This document shows positions 55,712 to 64,000 of a stretch of 64,000 nucleotides of DNA, one piece after another. Source of the stretch: Mucilaginibacter aquariorum (GTDB taxonomy: Bacteria; Bacteroidota; Bacteroidia; Sphingobacteriales; Sphingobacteriaceae); contig NZ_JANHOH010000001.1 of the NCBI RefSeq assembly GCF_024498135.1, positions 248,001-312,000 of the forward strand. Reading direction: 5' to 3'. A program made the translations under genes and the position numbers. Within the stretch, counting starts at the first letter, position 1, and each line of letters begins with the position of its first letter. The notes under the pieces are model-generated. The model made no database searches and was not told the origin of the DNA. It saw only the letters and a program-made list of their open reading frames with translations.

Positions 55712-57556
55712 ATGTGTGGAATTTTTGGCAGTACCTTTGAGTATAACGATACTTTGATACGTGCAAAATTAGAGCGTATTAAATTTCGCGGTCCAGACAA
55801 TGTAGCATTTCAGAAACAAGATGGTATTACCTTAGGCCATACAAGGTTATCAATTATTGATTTGGATTACAGATCAAACCAACCTTTTAATTACGCGCAT
55901 TTACGCATTGTATTTAACGGTGAGATCTACAACTATCAATACCTTAAAAACAAGCTGATAAAAGAAGGGTATAATTTCACCACACTATCAGATACAGAGG
56001 TAATTTGTGCCGCTTATTTGGCCTACGGTACAAACTGTGTTACTCATTTTAACGGCATGTTCGCATTCGTTATTTATGATGTAATAAACAACACCTTTTT
56101 TGGCGCCCGGGATCGCTTAGGAAAAAAACCTTTTTATTATTACGACGATCATTCAGGCTTTGAATTTGCCAGTCAGCCATCTGTAATAGCCGAAGGTAAA
56201 AAGCTTAGCATTGACCCCGAAGCAATTAATGCATTCCATTTTTGGAGTTGTATTCCTAACTCAACCTGTATTTATAAAGGAGTAAAAAAATTACCGGCAG
56301 GCTGTTATTTTACCTATAAAATAGAAAATCAGGATCTTAAGATAACGCGGTATTGGAATATTGACTACAAATGGAGCGAAAAGTTTACCGGAACATACAA
56401 CGACGCGGTAGATCAGCTTCAGGATATTTTAGAAGACGCCGTAAAAATAAGGATGAATGCAGACGTTCCGTTAGGCGTGTTTCTTTCATCTGGTATCGAT
56501 TCGTCATTAATAGCAGCTATTGCAGCCTCTCATCATAAATCGGTAAAAACATTTAATGTACGGTTTGATGAAAAGGGATTTGATGAAAGTGCAGCATCCC
56601 AAAAAATAGCTGCTCATATTGGTACAAATCATCATACAATAGATTGCACCTATCAGGAAGGGATACAAATGATAGAAGGCTTTTCTAAATATTATGACGA
56701 GCCATTTGCAGATTCGAGCGCATTACCAGGTATGTTGCTGGCTTCACATACCAAGCCCTATGTTACCGTAGCCTTAACAGGTGATGGTGGAGACGAAAGC
56801 TTTTTGGGGTATAGCCGGTATAACTGGATGAGAAAAATACAGCCGTTTTACAATTGCCCGTTAATTCTTCGTAAGGCAATGGGTTGGTTTCTAAGTCTTT
56901 CGCCTAATTACAGGCACAAGTTATTGGCAATGGGGTTGATGCAAAAAGATTTAGCCCAGCTCTACATAAAAATTTGCAGTGGTATGGATCACTCGTACAT
57001 GCTTGATCCTGAACCTGCTTTTGCACAGATAGATAGATTTTGGTTATATAACCGCCGCAAGCCTTTATTAGAGAGGATTTCTGATTATGACCTTAAAACA
57101 TATTTAAATAACGATATAAATACAAAGGTAGACCGCGGCTCTATGGCTTATGCCATAGAAACCCGATCACCTTTAATGGATCATCGCGTTGTAGAATTTG
57201 CCCAAAGCTTACCTACCTCTTTTAAGATGAATAAGCTGGTTCAAAAGCGTATCCTGAAAGATATTTTATTTAAAAAGGTCCCTGCCGAGTATTATACCCG
57301 GCCAAAATCAGGCTTTTCGGTACCGCTTGAAAAATGGTTCAGAAACGAGCTGAAAGAATATGTACTTGATACGCTTACCCCACAAAAATTAACCAACATA
57401 CCAGGCATAAATGTTAGCGCAACTATGCAAATGATAGGAGAGCATATGGACGGGAAGTGGAACAGGGCACCCCGTATCTGGAGCTTACTGGTGTTAAGCC
57501 AGTGGCTGGAATCGCAAGTGCAGGTTAGCACCCCATCTAATGCCCTGGTATTGTAG
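55712..57556 (+). CDS. asnB: AsnB-like glutamine-dependent amidotransferase
   Basis: A 614-residue protein of the asparagine synthetase B family. The class II glutaminase domain starts at Cys2 (MCGIFGS) and includes RGPDNVAF, GHTRLSIIDL and FNGEIYNY (about 1-190). The synthetase domain has the PP-loop VFLSSGIDSSLIAAIA near 255-270 and TGDGGDESFLGYSRY near 345. It takes NH3 from glutamine to amidate a carboxylate through an adenylate. Its place beside UDP-HexNAcA synthesis suggests it amidates a uronic acid in the polymer, as WbpS does in P. aeruginosa O6; plain asparagine synthesis is also possible. Length is normal. Confidence 0.85.
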   Translation: MCGIFGSTFEYNDTLIRAKLERIKFRGPDNVAFQKQDGITLGHTRLSIIDLDYRSNQPFNYAHLRIVFNGEIYNYQYLKNKLIKEGYNFTTLSDTEVICAAYLAYGTNCVTHFNGMFAFVIYDVINNTFFGARDRLGKKPFYYYDDHSGFEFASQPSVIAEGKKLSIDPEAINAFHFWSCIPNSTCIYKGVKKLPAGCYFTYKIENQDLKITRYWNIDYKWSEKFTGTYNDAVDQLQDILEDAVKIRMNADVPLGVFLSSGIDSSLIAAIAASHHKSVKTFNVRFDEKGFDESAASQKIAAHIGTNHHTIDCTYQEGIQMIEGFSKYYDEPFADSSALPGMLLASHTKPYVTVALTGDGGDESFLGYSRYNWMRKIQPFYNCPLILRKAMGWFLSLSPNYRHKLLAMGLMQKDLAQLYIKICSGMDHSYMLDPEPAFAQIDRFWLYNRRKPLLERISDYDLKTYLNNDINTKVDRGSMAYAIETRSPLMDHRVVEFAQSLPTSFKMNKLVQKRILKDILFKKVPAEYYTRPKSGFSVPLEKWFRNELKEYVLDTLTPQKLTNIPGINVSATMQMIGEHMDGKWNRAPRIWSLLVLSQWLESQVQVSTPSNALVL

Positions 57557-57586
57557 CAGATTATTACCAACTCAAACACAATAGTA

Positions 57587-58648
57587 ATGAAGATATTAAT
57601 TACAGGATGTGCCGGCTTTATCGGTTTTCATTTGGTGAAGCATTTAGTTAACTGTCCTATTGAAATAGTCGGTATTGATAATATAAATGATTATTATGAT
57701 ATCAATTTAAAGTATGGCCGCCTGGCCGAACTTGGAATTAAACAGGATAGCATAGTTGCTTCAGCACCTCTTAAAAGCGAATATTATTCCAACTTTACAT
57801 TTATCAAAATGGACCTGATCGATAAAAATCAGCTTCAGGATATATTTGCTGATTATTCTTTTGATATTGTATGTAACCTGGCTGCGCAAGCTGGTGTAAG
57901 ATATAGCTTAACCAATCCGCACCTTTATATAGATTCAAATATAACCGGCTTTTTAAATGTGTTAGAAATGAGTAGGTTATACTCAATTAAGCATCTTGTT
58001 TATGCAAGCTCGTCAAGTGTATACGGGCTAAATAAAGAGATGCCGTTTTCTACTAACCAACCAACAAATCATCCGGCTTCTATTTATGCCGCTACCAAAA
58101 AAGCAAATGAATTAATGGCGCACTGTTATAGTCATTTATATAATTTGCCAACCACAGGCCTGCGTTTTTTTACAGTGTACGGCCCATGGGGAAGACCAGA
58201 TATGGCTATGTATCTTTTTACTAAAGCGATAATAGATCATAAACCCATAAGTGTTTTTAATATGGGCGAGATGAAGCGTGATTTTACCTATATAGATGAT
58301 ATTGTAAGAGGCATAGTAAAAATTATCGAAAGCCCATATAATCATAAGTATCAATCTGGTGGCGGCAACAATGATGTGCCATCAAGCATATTTAATATTG
58401 GTAAAGGGAGCCCTGTAAAACTATTAGACTTTGTTGCCGAGATTGAAAAGAATTTAGGTATCACAGCTAAAAAGAAATTTGTCCCAATGCAGGATGGCGA
58501 TGTAGCAGAAACATGGGCAAATGTTGATGAACTATATGAGGCATACAACTATTTGCCTAAAGTTACTATTGAAGAGGGTGTAAAGAACTTTATTAAGTGG
58601 TATAAAGAGTTTTATGCACCGGCCGAATTGGTTAAAGTAAATTCATAA
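57587..58648 (+). CDS. NAD-dependent epimerase, UDP-glucuronate 4-epimerase type
   Basis: A 353-residue extended SDR. The NAD motif TGCAGFIGFHLVKHL is near the start, DNINDYYDINLKYGRL follows, and the catalytic set is in ASSSSVYGLN and PASIYAATKKANELMAH. FFTVYGPWGRPDMAMYLFTKAI and the RDFTYIDDIVRGI block place it with CapI/LspL-like UDP-glucuronate (or UDP-GalNAcA) 4-epimerases of capsule loci. It would supply an epimerised uronic-acid donor. It lies 30 bp after asnB and just before a GT4 with a TTG start. Confidence 0.82.
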   Translation: MKILITGCAGFIGFHLVKHLVNCPIEIVGIDNINDYYDINLKYGRLAELGIKQDSIVASAPLKSEYYSNFTFIKMDLIDKNQLQDIFADYSFDIVCNLAAQAGVRYSLTNPHLYIDSNITGFLNVLEMSRLYSIKHLVYASSSSVYGLNKEMPFSTNQPTNHPASIYAATKKANELMAHCYSHLYNLPTTGLRFFTVYGPWGRPDMAMYLFTKAIIDHKPISVFNMGEMKRDFTYIDDIVRGIVKIIESPYNHKYQSGGGNNDVPSSIFNIGKGSPVKLLDFVAEIEKNLGITAKKKFVPMQDGDVAETWANVDELYEAYNYLPKVTIEEGVKNFIKWYKEFYAPAELVKVNS

Positions 58649-58653
58649 TAATT

Positions 58654-59790
58654 TTGTTACCTATATCTAAACCATTGCTTATTGTATCCCTTTCAAACAG
58701 AGCGGGAGGGGCCGAACAGTGTTTGCAAATGATAGCAAATGCCGCCTGTGCGAAGCAACTTTTTTTACTAAAAGATAACGTTAATATACTATCAAAAGCA
58801 GTTAACAGTGATAGCGATTTTGTTAGCAATAAGTCTTTGATTTTTGGATATATATTTTTAATTTGTAAGCTTGTTAAGTATCGTAAGGGATATGTTATTT
58901 TAAGCTCTGCTGTGTATTTGAATGCTTACCTGGGTTTTTTAAAACGAATTGGATTTTTAAGATCAGAGATTGTAGTAAGGGAATCAACAACAATTTTTAG
59001 CCGGTTTAAGGGGCTAAAAAAACTTAGCTACGTATTAGCATATAAATTAGGGTATCCTGCTGTAAAATTTATTATCTGTCAAACAGAGCTTATGCGTGCA
59101 CAGTTTGTTAAATATAACTCATTTATCCCCGCAAGTAAGGTAATTACATTGGCTAACCCAATGGATTTAAAAGCCATAAAAGGTGATGCATTAAAAGGAG
59201 AAATGCCTTTTAACTTTGAGTTTATTTGCGCCGCAGGCAGGCTTATCCCTATAAAGGGTTTTTCGTTACTTATTAATGCCTTTAAACCTATAGTTGAAAA
59301 GAGAAAAGATCTTAAATTGGTTATTTTGGGTGAAGGCCCCGAGAGGGATAACCTTCAGCAACAAATACATCAGCTTGGGCTTGAAGGAAGCGTTATTTTA
59401 ATGGGGCATGTAGCTAACCCTTATGTTTATTTCAAATACGCAAAAGTTTGTGTAGTATCTTCTATAGAAGAAGGGTTTCCTAATACCTTATTGCAAATGA
59501 TAGCGTTAAATACATTAGTGGTTTCAACACTTTGCGCCGGTGGTATAGCAGAAATACCGTCAATTTTAAAGGTAGAAACCGGGAATATATATGCCTTACA
59601 AAGGGCTATAAATACCTGTTTGGAGATACAAAAACCTCAGGATCGGAGACTTCTTGATGGATATTTAGCAGGTCGCGACCCGCAAAATTTTGTAAATCGG
59701 CTCATGAAACAGATCGGAAACTTAAAAAATGATCTTTCTAATCCAAGTATTTTCCCTATAAAAAATACTTTTGGTAAGGTATTAAAATAG
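58654..59790 (+). CDS. GT4 glycosyltransferase with TTG start
   Basis: A 378-residue GT-B enzyme. The acceptor domain begins LLIVSLSNRAGGAEQCLQM directly at the N-terminus; the donor domain begins near FICAAGRLIPIKGFSLLINAF and carries E-x7-E in IEEGFPNTLLQMIALNTLVVSTL. An in-frame stop at 58633-58635 and the lack of an ATG before the first conserved strand leave TTG at 58654 as the best start. It lies 5 bp after the epimerase stop. A short hairpin overlaps its own stop codon (59788-59804). Sugar specificity is unknown. Confidence 0.8.
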   Translation: MLPISKPLLIVSLSNRAGGAEQCLQMIANAACAKQLFLLKDNVNILSKAVNSDSDFVSNKSLIFGYIFLICKLVKYRKGYVILSSAVYLNAYLGFLKRIGFLRSEIVVRESTTIFSRFKGLKKLSYVLAYKLGYPAVKFIICQTELMRAQFVKYNSFIPASKVITLANPMDLKAIKGDALKGEMPFNFEFICAAGRLIPIKGFSLLINAFKPIVEKRKDLKLVILGEGPERDNLQQQIHQLGLEGSVILMGHVANPYVYFKYAKVCVVSSIEEGFPNTLLQMIALNTLVVSTLCAGGIAEIPSILKVETGNIYALQRAINTCLEIQKPQDRRLLDGYLAGRDPQNFVNRLMKQIGNLKNDLSNPSIFPIKNTFGKVLK

Positions 59791-59804
59791 AGCTTAAAGC
59801 TCTA
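59788..59804 (+). terminator. Weak hairpin at the stop of the GT4 gene
   Basis: TAGAGC (59788-59793) pairs with GCTCTA (59799-59804) around TTAAA. A T-run (GTTTTTTTTA) begins about 16 bp downstream, so this is a weak terminator candidate ahead of the third beta-helix gene. Confidence 0.4.
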
Positions 59805-59958
59805 AAGATTAAACGGTAAAGTTTTTTTTAATAATGATATCATACATACTTATAAACCTTTCTCATTAAAATTACTTTTTAAACAGGGGTGCTGATAGGT
59901 TTAACTGGCAACATAGCGCAAAAAAGGTGCGTTTAAGGCTTAGTTAAATTTAAAAAGC

Positions 59959-61137
59959 ATGATTCAAACAAAACACAAAAGCCAAACAACTGTTTTAAAA
60001 TTCTTATTATTATTAACCCTATTATCATTTAGCCGATGCAAAAAAGATGAAGTACAAACAACACCAGACCTTAAAAAATCAGAACTAGCTGATCTGCCCC
60101 CAACCCTGGAAACAATTACAACCGTTTCCTCTACAAGTTACAGAATAGAAAATAGCCTTCCGAGTGGCTATGTTAAAGACGGATCGAGAGATTACACAAG
60201 TTACATACAAGCAGCAATTAACAAATATGCTGATGTAACATTCCCAGCCTTCCCTATAATGGTGAACAACACGGGAATAATTATTCCATCAAATAGAAAA
60301 GTAAGCTTTTTAACAGGCGGTAAAATTATACAGAAGCCAACATCAGCTACAAACTATAATGCCATCCGGATATATAAAGCAACAAATGTTACTTTAAACA
60401 ACCCGGTAGTTGTAGGAGACAGATATAAACACTTGGGTTCAACTGGCGAATGGGGCCAGGGAATAACAATCTACGGGTCTTCTAACATTACTATAAATGC
60501 TCCAATTGTAAGTAACTGCTGGGGCGATGGTATCTACTTAGGTGCAACAGATAAAATTACCAATAGAAATATTATCATAAATAATGCAAATTGTACATAC
60601 AACCGCCGAAACGGTATTTCGGTAACCAGCGTTATTGGTTTAATTTTAGAAGCTCCTTATTGCGCTTACAGTAACGGTATATCACCATATGCAGGTATCG
60701 ATATAGAGCCGTCATACTATACAGATGAAATACAAAACGTTACTATAAACAATGCCAGAACCGAGTATAACCCCGGATACGGTATACAAGCAGGTTTCAG
60801 AAGTTTATTTGGTGGTCCAAATAAAACCATCGGTTTAAAAATTGCAAACCATATTGATAAAAGCTCAAAAGTTGCTCTTAAGGTAAGTGCTACACTTACA
60901 CGCCAGGTAGGTAGCGAAACTGTAACAGGTCCCGTTACTATTACCAATCCATTCTGGAGAAAAAACACTTTAACACCAATACAAACTAACATATTGGTAA
61001 AAACAATTAAACTGACTATCACAAACCCTACGGTACAAGATATTAATGGTATTAATTTAAGTGATGCCTCTATTTTATCGTTATTTACTTACAAGACCAA
61101 TATAAACAGGGAAGCGAACTACTCGCTTACTTTCTAA
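59959..61137 (+). CDS. Beta-helix (pectin-lyase-fold) lipoprotein, paralogue C
   Basis: A 392-residue protein with a hydrophobic leader ending in SFSRC (Cys27, lipobox with an unusual Arg before it). The mature part closely follows paralogue A: SLPSGYVKDGSRDYTSYIQ, FPAFPIMVNNTGIIIPSNRK, EWGQGITIYG, NCWGDGIYL, NRRNGISVTS, TEYNPGYGIQAGFRSLFGGP, VTGPVTITNPFWRKNTLTP and a similar ending. It is embedded inside the exopolysaccharide operon region, preceded by 168 bp and followed by a strong terminator. Probably exported and acting on the polymer; lyase, hydrolase and binding roles are all open. Confidence 0.78.
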   Translation: MIQTKHKSQTTVLKFLLLLTLLSFSRCKKDEVQTTPDLKKSELADLPPTLETITTVSSTSYRIENSLPSGYVKDGSRDYTSYIQAAINKYADVTFPAFPIMVNNTGIIIPSNRKVSFLTGGKIIQKPTSATNYNAIRIYKATNVTLNNPVVVGDRYKHLGSTGEWGQGITIYGSSNITINAPIVSNCWGDGIYLGATDKITNRNIIINNANCTYNRRNGISVTSVIGLILEAPYCAYSNGISPYAGIDIEPSYYTDEIQNVTINNARTEYNPGYGIQAGFRSLFGGPNKTIGLKIANHIDKSSKVALKVSATLTRQVGSETVTGPVTITNPFWRKNTLTPIQTNILVKTIKLTITNPTVQDINGINLSDASILSLFTYKTNINREANYSLTF

Positions 61138-61156
61138 ATTCATAGTTCATAGTTAT

Positions 61157-61210
61157 AAGCTGCGGCCGGGTTGTCATTATAAATAATGGCACCCGGCTGT
61201 GCGGCTTATT
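61157..61210 (+). terminator. Strong hairpin terminator after paralogue C
   Basis: GCCGGGT (61165-61171) pairs with ACCCGGC (61191-61197), extended inward by an AT-rich stem with one bulge; outer bases AAGC and GCTT can also pair. It lies 27 bp behind the stop of paralogue C. Confidence 0.7.
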
Positions 61211-61247
61211 TACTTCCCTCGTCTCGGTTGGTTAATATATTGATATT

Positions 61248-62420
61248 ATGAAAGATACATTATTACTACTGATGACGCCCAACATGAGCTTACAGAAATG
61301 GAAGGCGATTGGTCAATTAAACAGGGAAATTGACATTTACAACTCTTTAATTAAAGCTGCCGGGCTTAAGCTGCTCATATTTAGTTATGGCAGAAATGAC
61401 CAGCACCTGGTTGAAGATCATCCTGATATTGAGGTTTTAACCATACCATCGTGGATACCGGCAAGCCTGCCTTTCAAATTGCAAAATTTGATATACGAAA
61501 CCCTGGCCCCATGGTATTATCGCGACCATTTTAAACACGTTATACTTGCAAAAACCAATCAGTTTGCCGCCGGCCGGTTTGGGCTTATACTGAAGTTTCT
61601 GTTTAGTATCCCCCTGGTTATAAGAATGGGCTACTACCGTTCTCATTTTCAACCTCTCAGCAAAATTAAAAGCATCAGGGAAAAGATCTTCTTTCGATTC
61701 TCTGATAAACTGATTGTAACCTCAATTGCAGCTAAAGAATTTATTAGCGAAACTTATCATATACCCAACAATAAAATATTGTGTATGTGCAATTCCATCG
61801 ACCAAAGCATATTTAAACCACAGCCAACAGAGAAAGAGTATGATGTGATTTTTGTTGGGCGGCTGGAAAAACTAAAAAACATCAATCTTCTGTTAGAAAC
61901 TATTACCCAGGCTTCCTTAAAAGCCTTGATCATTGGCCGCGGGGCACTTGCTAAAGATGTAATTGATAGTACCCTAAACAACGACAAAATTACATGGCTG
62001 GAATGTGTTAATAATACTGAATTGCCCGCCTATTACAACAAAGCCCGCGCCTTCCTTATATTATCAGATTATGAAGGTTGCCCTAAAAGTTTACTTGAAG
62101 CAATGGCATGCGGCATTCCATGTATAGGCACCAATGTACCGGGTATCAGAGAATGTATAGATAATGAACGGAACGGATTGCTGGTAGAAAGAGACGCCGA
62201 CGATATTCAAAAGAAATTACTTCTCATAAAAAACGACGCTTTATTAGCTAAAAAACTAAGTGATAATGCAGTTAGTTGGGTTAGCAACAATTGCGAACTT
62301 GATACAAATATTCGTAAAGAGTTTGAGCTCTTTAAAGATGCTATAAATGCTAAATACATAAATACTCCTTTTAGCAGACCTGTTTCCACAAGTAACACAC
62401 ACGTTTCAACCAAGTTCTAA
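61248..62420 (+). CDS. GT4 glycosyltransferase
   Basis: A 390-residue GT-B enzyme. The acceptor domain starts with LLLLMTPNMSLQKWKAIGQLNRE; the donor domain begins near VIFVGRLEKLKNINLLLETI and has E-x7-E in SDYEGCPKSLLEAMACGIPCIGTNVPG. It is preceded by a terminator and therefore probably begins a new transcript together with the GT2 gene 3 bp downstream. Donor sugar is unknown. Confidence 0.85.
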   Translation: MKDTLLLLMTPNMSLQKWKAIGQLNREIDIYNSLIKAAGLKLLIFSYGRNDQHLVEDHPDIEVLTIPSWIPASLPFKLQNLIYETLAPWYYRDHFKHVILAKTNQFAAGRFGLILKFLFSIPLVIRMGYYRSHFQPLSKIKSIREKIFFRFSDKLIVTSIAAKEFISETYHIPNNKILCMCNSIDQSIFKPQPTEKEYDVIFVGRLEKLKNINLLLETITQASLKALIIGRGALAKDVIDSTLNNDKITWLECVNNTELPAYYNKARAFLILSDYEGCPKSLLEAMACGIPCIGTNVPGIRECIDNERNGLLVERDADDIQKKLLLIKNDALLAKKLSDNAVSWVSNNCELDTNIRKEFELFKDAINAKYINTPFSRPVSTSNTHVSTKF

Positions 62421-62423
62421 AAT

Positions 62424-63401
62424 ATGCAAGTATCTGTAGTAATGTCTGTGTTTAACGCCAAACGGTATTTAAACGAGGCAGTAGATTCCATATTGGAACA
62501 AACCTTTAAAGAATTTGAATTTATCATTATAGATGATGGATCAACCGATGGTTCAGTTCAAATATTAGAGGATTACGCGCTTGTAGATAAAAGAATAGTT
62601 CTGATAAAAAACGAGCGAAACCTTGGCTTGCCAACCTCTTTAAATAAAGGGATCCTTTTAGCTAAAGGAAAATATATTGCCCGGCAAGATGCTGACGACA
62701 TATCCGGAATTTGCCGACTAAAAAAACAACTTCATTATGCCCAGCTTAACCCCGATATTGATATCATTGGTTCAGATTGTTACATAATCGATTTAAATAG
62801 TGAGCTGGTTTGCAAAACTATCCACCACAGTAAAATAACAGATTTTAAATCTACGCTGCTTAACCGAAAAGCCATTTTCCCGCACGGTTCCGCATTAATA
62901 AAGCGTGATAAGATCATAGCAGCCGGTTTGTACGACACCCGGTTCTATTACTCGCAAGACGGAGAGTTGTGGCTGCGTATGATTAGCAAGGGAAGTAAAA
63001 TAAAGGTATTACAAGAACCGCTCTACTACTTCAGGATGTTACCGGTTACTAACAACAAAAAAAATGAAGGACAAGCGGCATACAATAAAATTAAACAGCT
63101 AATTTATCTCCATAAAGCTGATAACGAAACGATAGATCAGGAAACTATTAGAATAAAAAACACGCTGGCCGCTTATAATAGCGGTGCAAACTTATTACCA
63201 AATTATATGGCCGTATACTGGAGAGGATTAGCCAACACCGCTTATTTTAACCAGAATGTTAAAAAGGGTATTCCTTTTAAATACTTATACAAGGCCTTCC
63301 GTGAAAAAAATAACCTGAAAGATTATTTAAGCTACTTAAAATTGGTTTTACTATATATATTCCCCGCAAAACCAATAAGATACCTGCTTTCTAAAAGGTA
63401 A
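62424..63401 (+). CDS. GT2 glycosyltransferase
   Basis: A 325-residue GT-A enzyme. It opens with VSVVMSVFNAKRYLNEAVDSI, followed by FIIIDDGSTDGS (nucleotide site) and the DxD-type ARQDADDI; YYSQDGELWLRM carries the acceptor-side catalytic Asp. It lies 3 bp after the GT4 gene and probably shares its transcript. No membrane helix is seen except a weak hydrophobic tail (LVLLYIF). It likely adds a sugar of the repeat unit. Confidence 0.87.
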   Translation: MQVSVVMSVFNAKRYLNEAVDSILEQTFKEFEFIIIDDGSTDGSVQILEDYALVDKRIVLIKNERNLGLPTSLNKGILLAKGKYIARQDADDISGICRLKKQLHYAQLNPDIDIIGSDCYIIDLNSELVCKTIHHSKITDFKSTLLNRKAIFPHGSALIKRDKIIAAGLYDTRFYYSQDGELWLRMISKGSKIKVLQEPLYYFRMLPVTNNKKNEGQAAYNKIKQLIYLHKADNETIDQETIRIKNTLAAYNSGANLLPNYMAVYWRGLANTAYFNQNVKKGIPFKYLYKAFREKNNLKDYLSYLKLVLLYIFPAKPIRYLLSKR

Positions 63402-63468
63402 CAGTTATTCAAAATGTATTATAACGAATAGCTTTAGTTATTCGGAAGATTCTCAATCCCTCTTATTT

Positions 63469-64000
63469 ATGGTTAAGATCATGCGCATAACTACTGTGCC
63501 TGTTTCACTGTTGGTGTTGCTTAAAAATCAGTTACAGTTCATTTCAAAACATTACCAGGTGGTTGCCATATCTTCCGGAGGCGAGCAACTTGACCAGGTA
63601 ACCCAGGAAACTGCTGTAAAAACTATCGCGGTTAACATGACCAGGAAGGTAACTCCTTTTAAGGATCTGATATCGTTGATGAACTTAATAATACAGATTA
63701 GAAAAGAGCGACCCCTAATTGTGCATACGCATACCCCTAAGGCGGGCTTATTGGGCATGATCGCAGCTAAAATAACCGGGGTACCCATTCGCTTACACAC
63801 GGTAGCTGGTTTGCCCTTGCTTGAAAAAACAGGGCTTACAAGAAAAGTGTTGGATTTAACAGAAAAGGTTACTTACAGCTGTGCTACAAAAATATATCCG
63901 AATTCGACAAAAATGATGGATCTGCTTGTGGGTTATCAATATTGCCAAAAAAGCAAATTACAGGTTATTGGAAAGGGGAGCTCGAACGGAGTTGACACAA
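63469..64000 (+). CDS. GT4 glycosyltransferase, N-terminal part only
   Basis: The frame opens at ATG 63469 (a second ATG at 63481 is equally placed) and runs off the right edge without a stop, giving 177 codons. The sequence LIVHTHTPKAGLLGMIAAKI, then RLHTVAGLP and KIYPNSTKMMD, and VIGKGSSNGVDT are those of the PglA/CapM-like GT4 group, which often adds the second sugar to a lipid-linked precursor. The initiating phosphoglycosyltransferase of such loci is frequently next to this gene, so it may lie just outside the window. It follows the GT2 gene by 67 bp. Confidence 0.8.
   Translation, partial: MVKIMRITTVPVSLLVLLKNQLQFISKHYQVVAISSGGEQLDQVTQETAVKTIAVNMTRKVTPFKDLISLMNLIIQIRKERPLIVHTHTPKAGLLGMIAAKITGVPIRLHTVAGLPLLEKTGLTRKVLDLTEKVTYSCATKIYPNSTKMMDLLVGYQYCQKSKLQVIGKGSSNGVDT

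Overview
The window reads as chromosomal DNA of a Bacteroidota member, most likely family Sphingobacteriaceae (Mucilaginibacter/Pedobacter-like). The grounds are two SusC/SusD outer-membrane pairs, an ECF sigma/FecR cassette, start codons that mostly lack a strong Shine-Dalgarno, moderate-to-low GC, AT-rich spacers and a Wza/Wzc/UpxY-type exopolysaccharide locus. The genus is an inference from gene style; no ribosomal RNA is present to anchor it.

Layout. Positions 1-849 hold the 3' end of a GC-rich gene that looks foreign to its surroundings. Positions 984-8973 are a mixed housekeeping/accessory stretch: a SAM methyltransferase, a secreted (alpha/alpha)6 glycosidase, a VOC-fold protein, a large outer-membrane barrel fused to a kinase-like N-terminal region, a DnaK-like ATPase and two small hypothetical genes. 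Positions 9167-28770 are a carbohydrate-utilisation region: a GH2 enzyme, a DUF1080 hydrolase, a minus-strand SusC-SusD-DUF4397 unit, an IlvD/Edd sugar-acid dehydratase with an SDR dehydrogenase, then ECF sigma, FecR and a second SusC-SusD pair. Positions 28955-31553 hold an RRM protein, Hsp20 and an MFS transporter.

Positions 32055-39631 are a first glycosylation locus. A plus-strand operon (two GT-B transferases, GmhB-like phosphatase, GT9) meets a tight minus-strand operon (carbamoyltransferase, GT2, GT9) with a 74-bp coding overlap. After an esterase, Dps and an odd tRNA-Cys, positions 42428-64000 form a second, long exopolysaccharide locus: export lipoprotein, Wzc kinase, NusG-like regulator, UDP-HexNAc dehydrogenase and 4-epimerase, flippase, polymerase-like protein, several glycosyltransferases, an AsnB-like amidotransferase and a uronate-type epimerase. 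Three paralogous beta-helix proteins sit around and inside it, one translationally coupled to an orphan response regulator. The locus runs off the right edge inside another glycosyltransferase; no initiating phosphoglycosyltransferase is seen in the window.

Working model: the dehydrogenase/epimerase pair supplies UDP-GalNAc and UDP-GalNAcA-type sugars, the AsnB-like enzyme may amidate a uronic acid, Wzx/Wzy/Wzc/Wza-type proteins flip, polymerise and export the product, UpxY acts on its own structured upstream region, and the secreted beta-helix proteins bind or trim the polymer. The most unusual observations are the tRNA-Cys lacking U33, the beta-helix trio with its coupled receiver protein, the kinase-like/outer-membrane-barrel fusion, a 20-nt element shared by the tRNA and exopolysaccharide upstream regions, and the hairpin-rich spacer ahead of the NusG-like gene.
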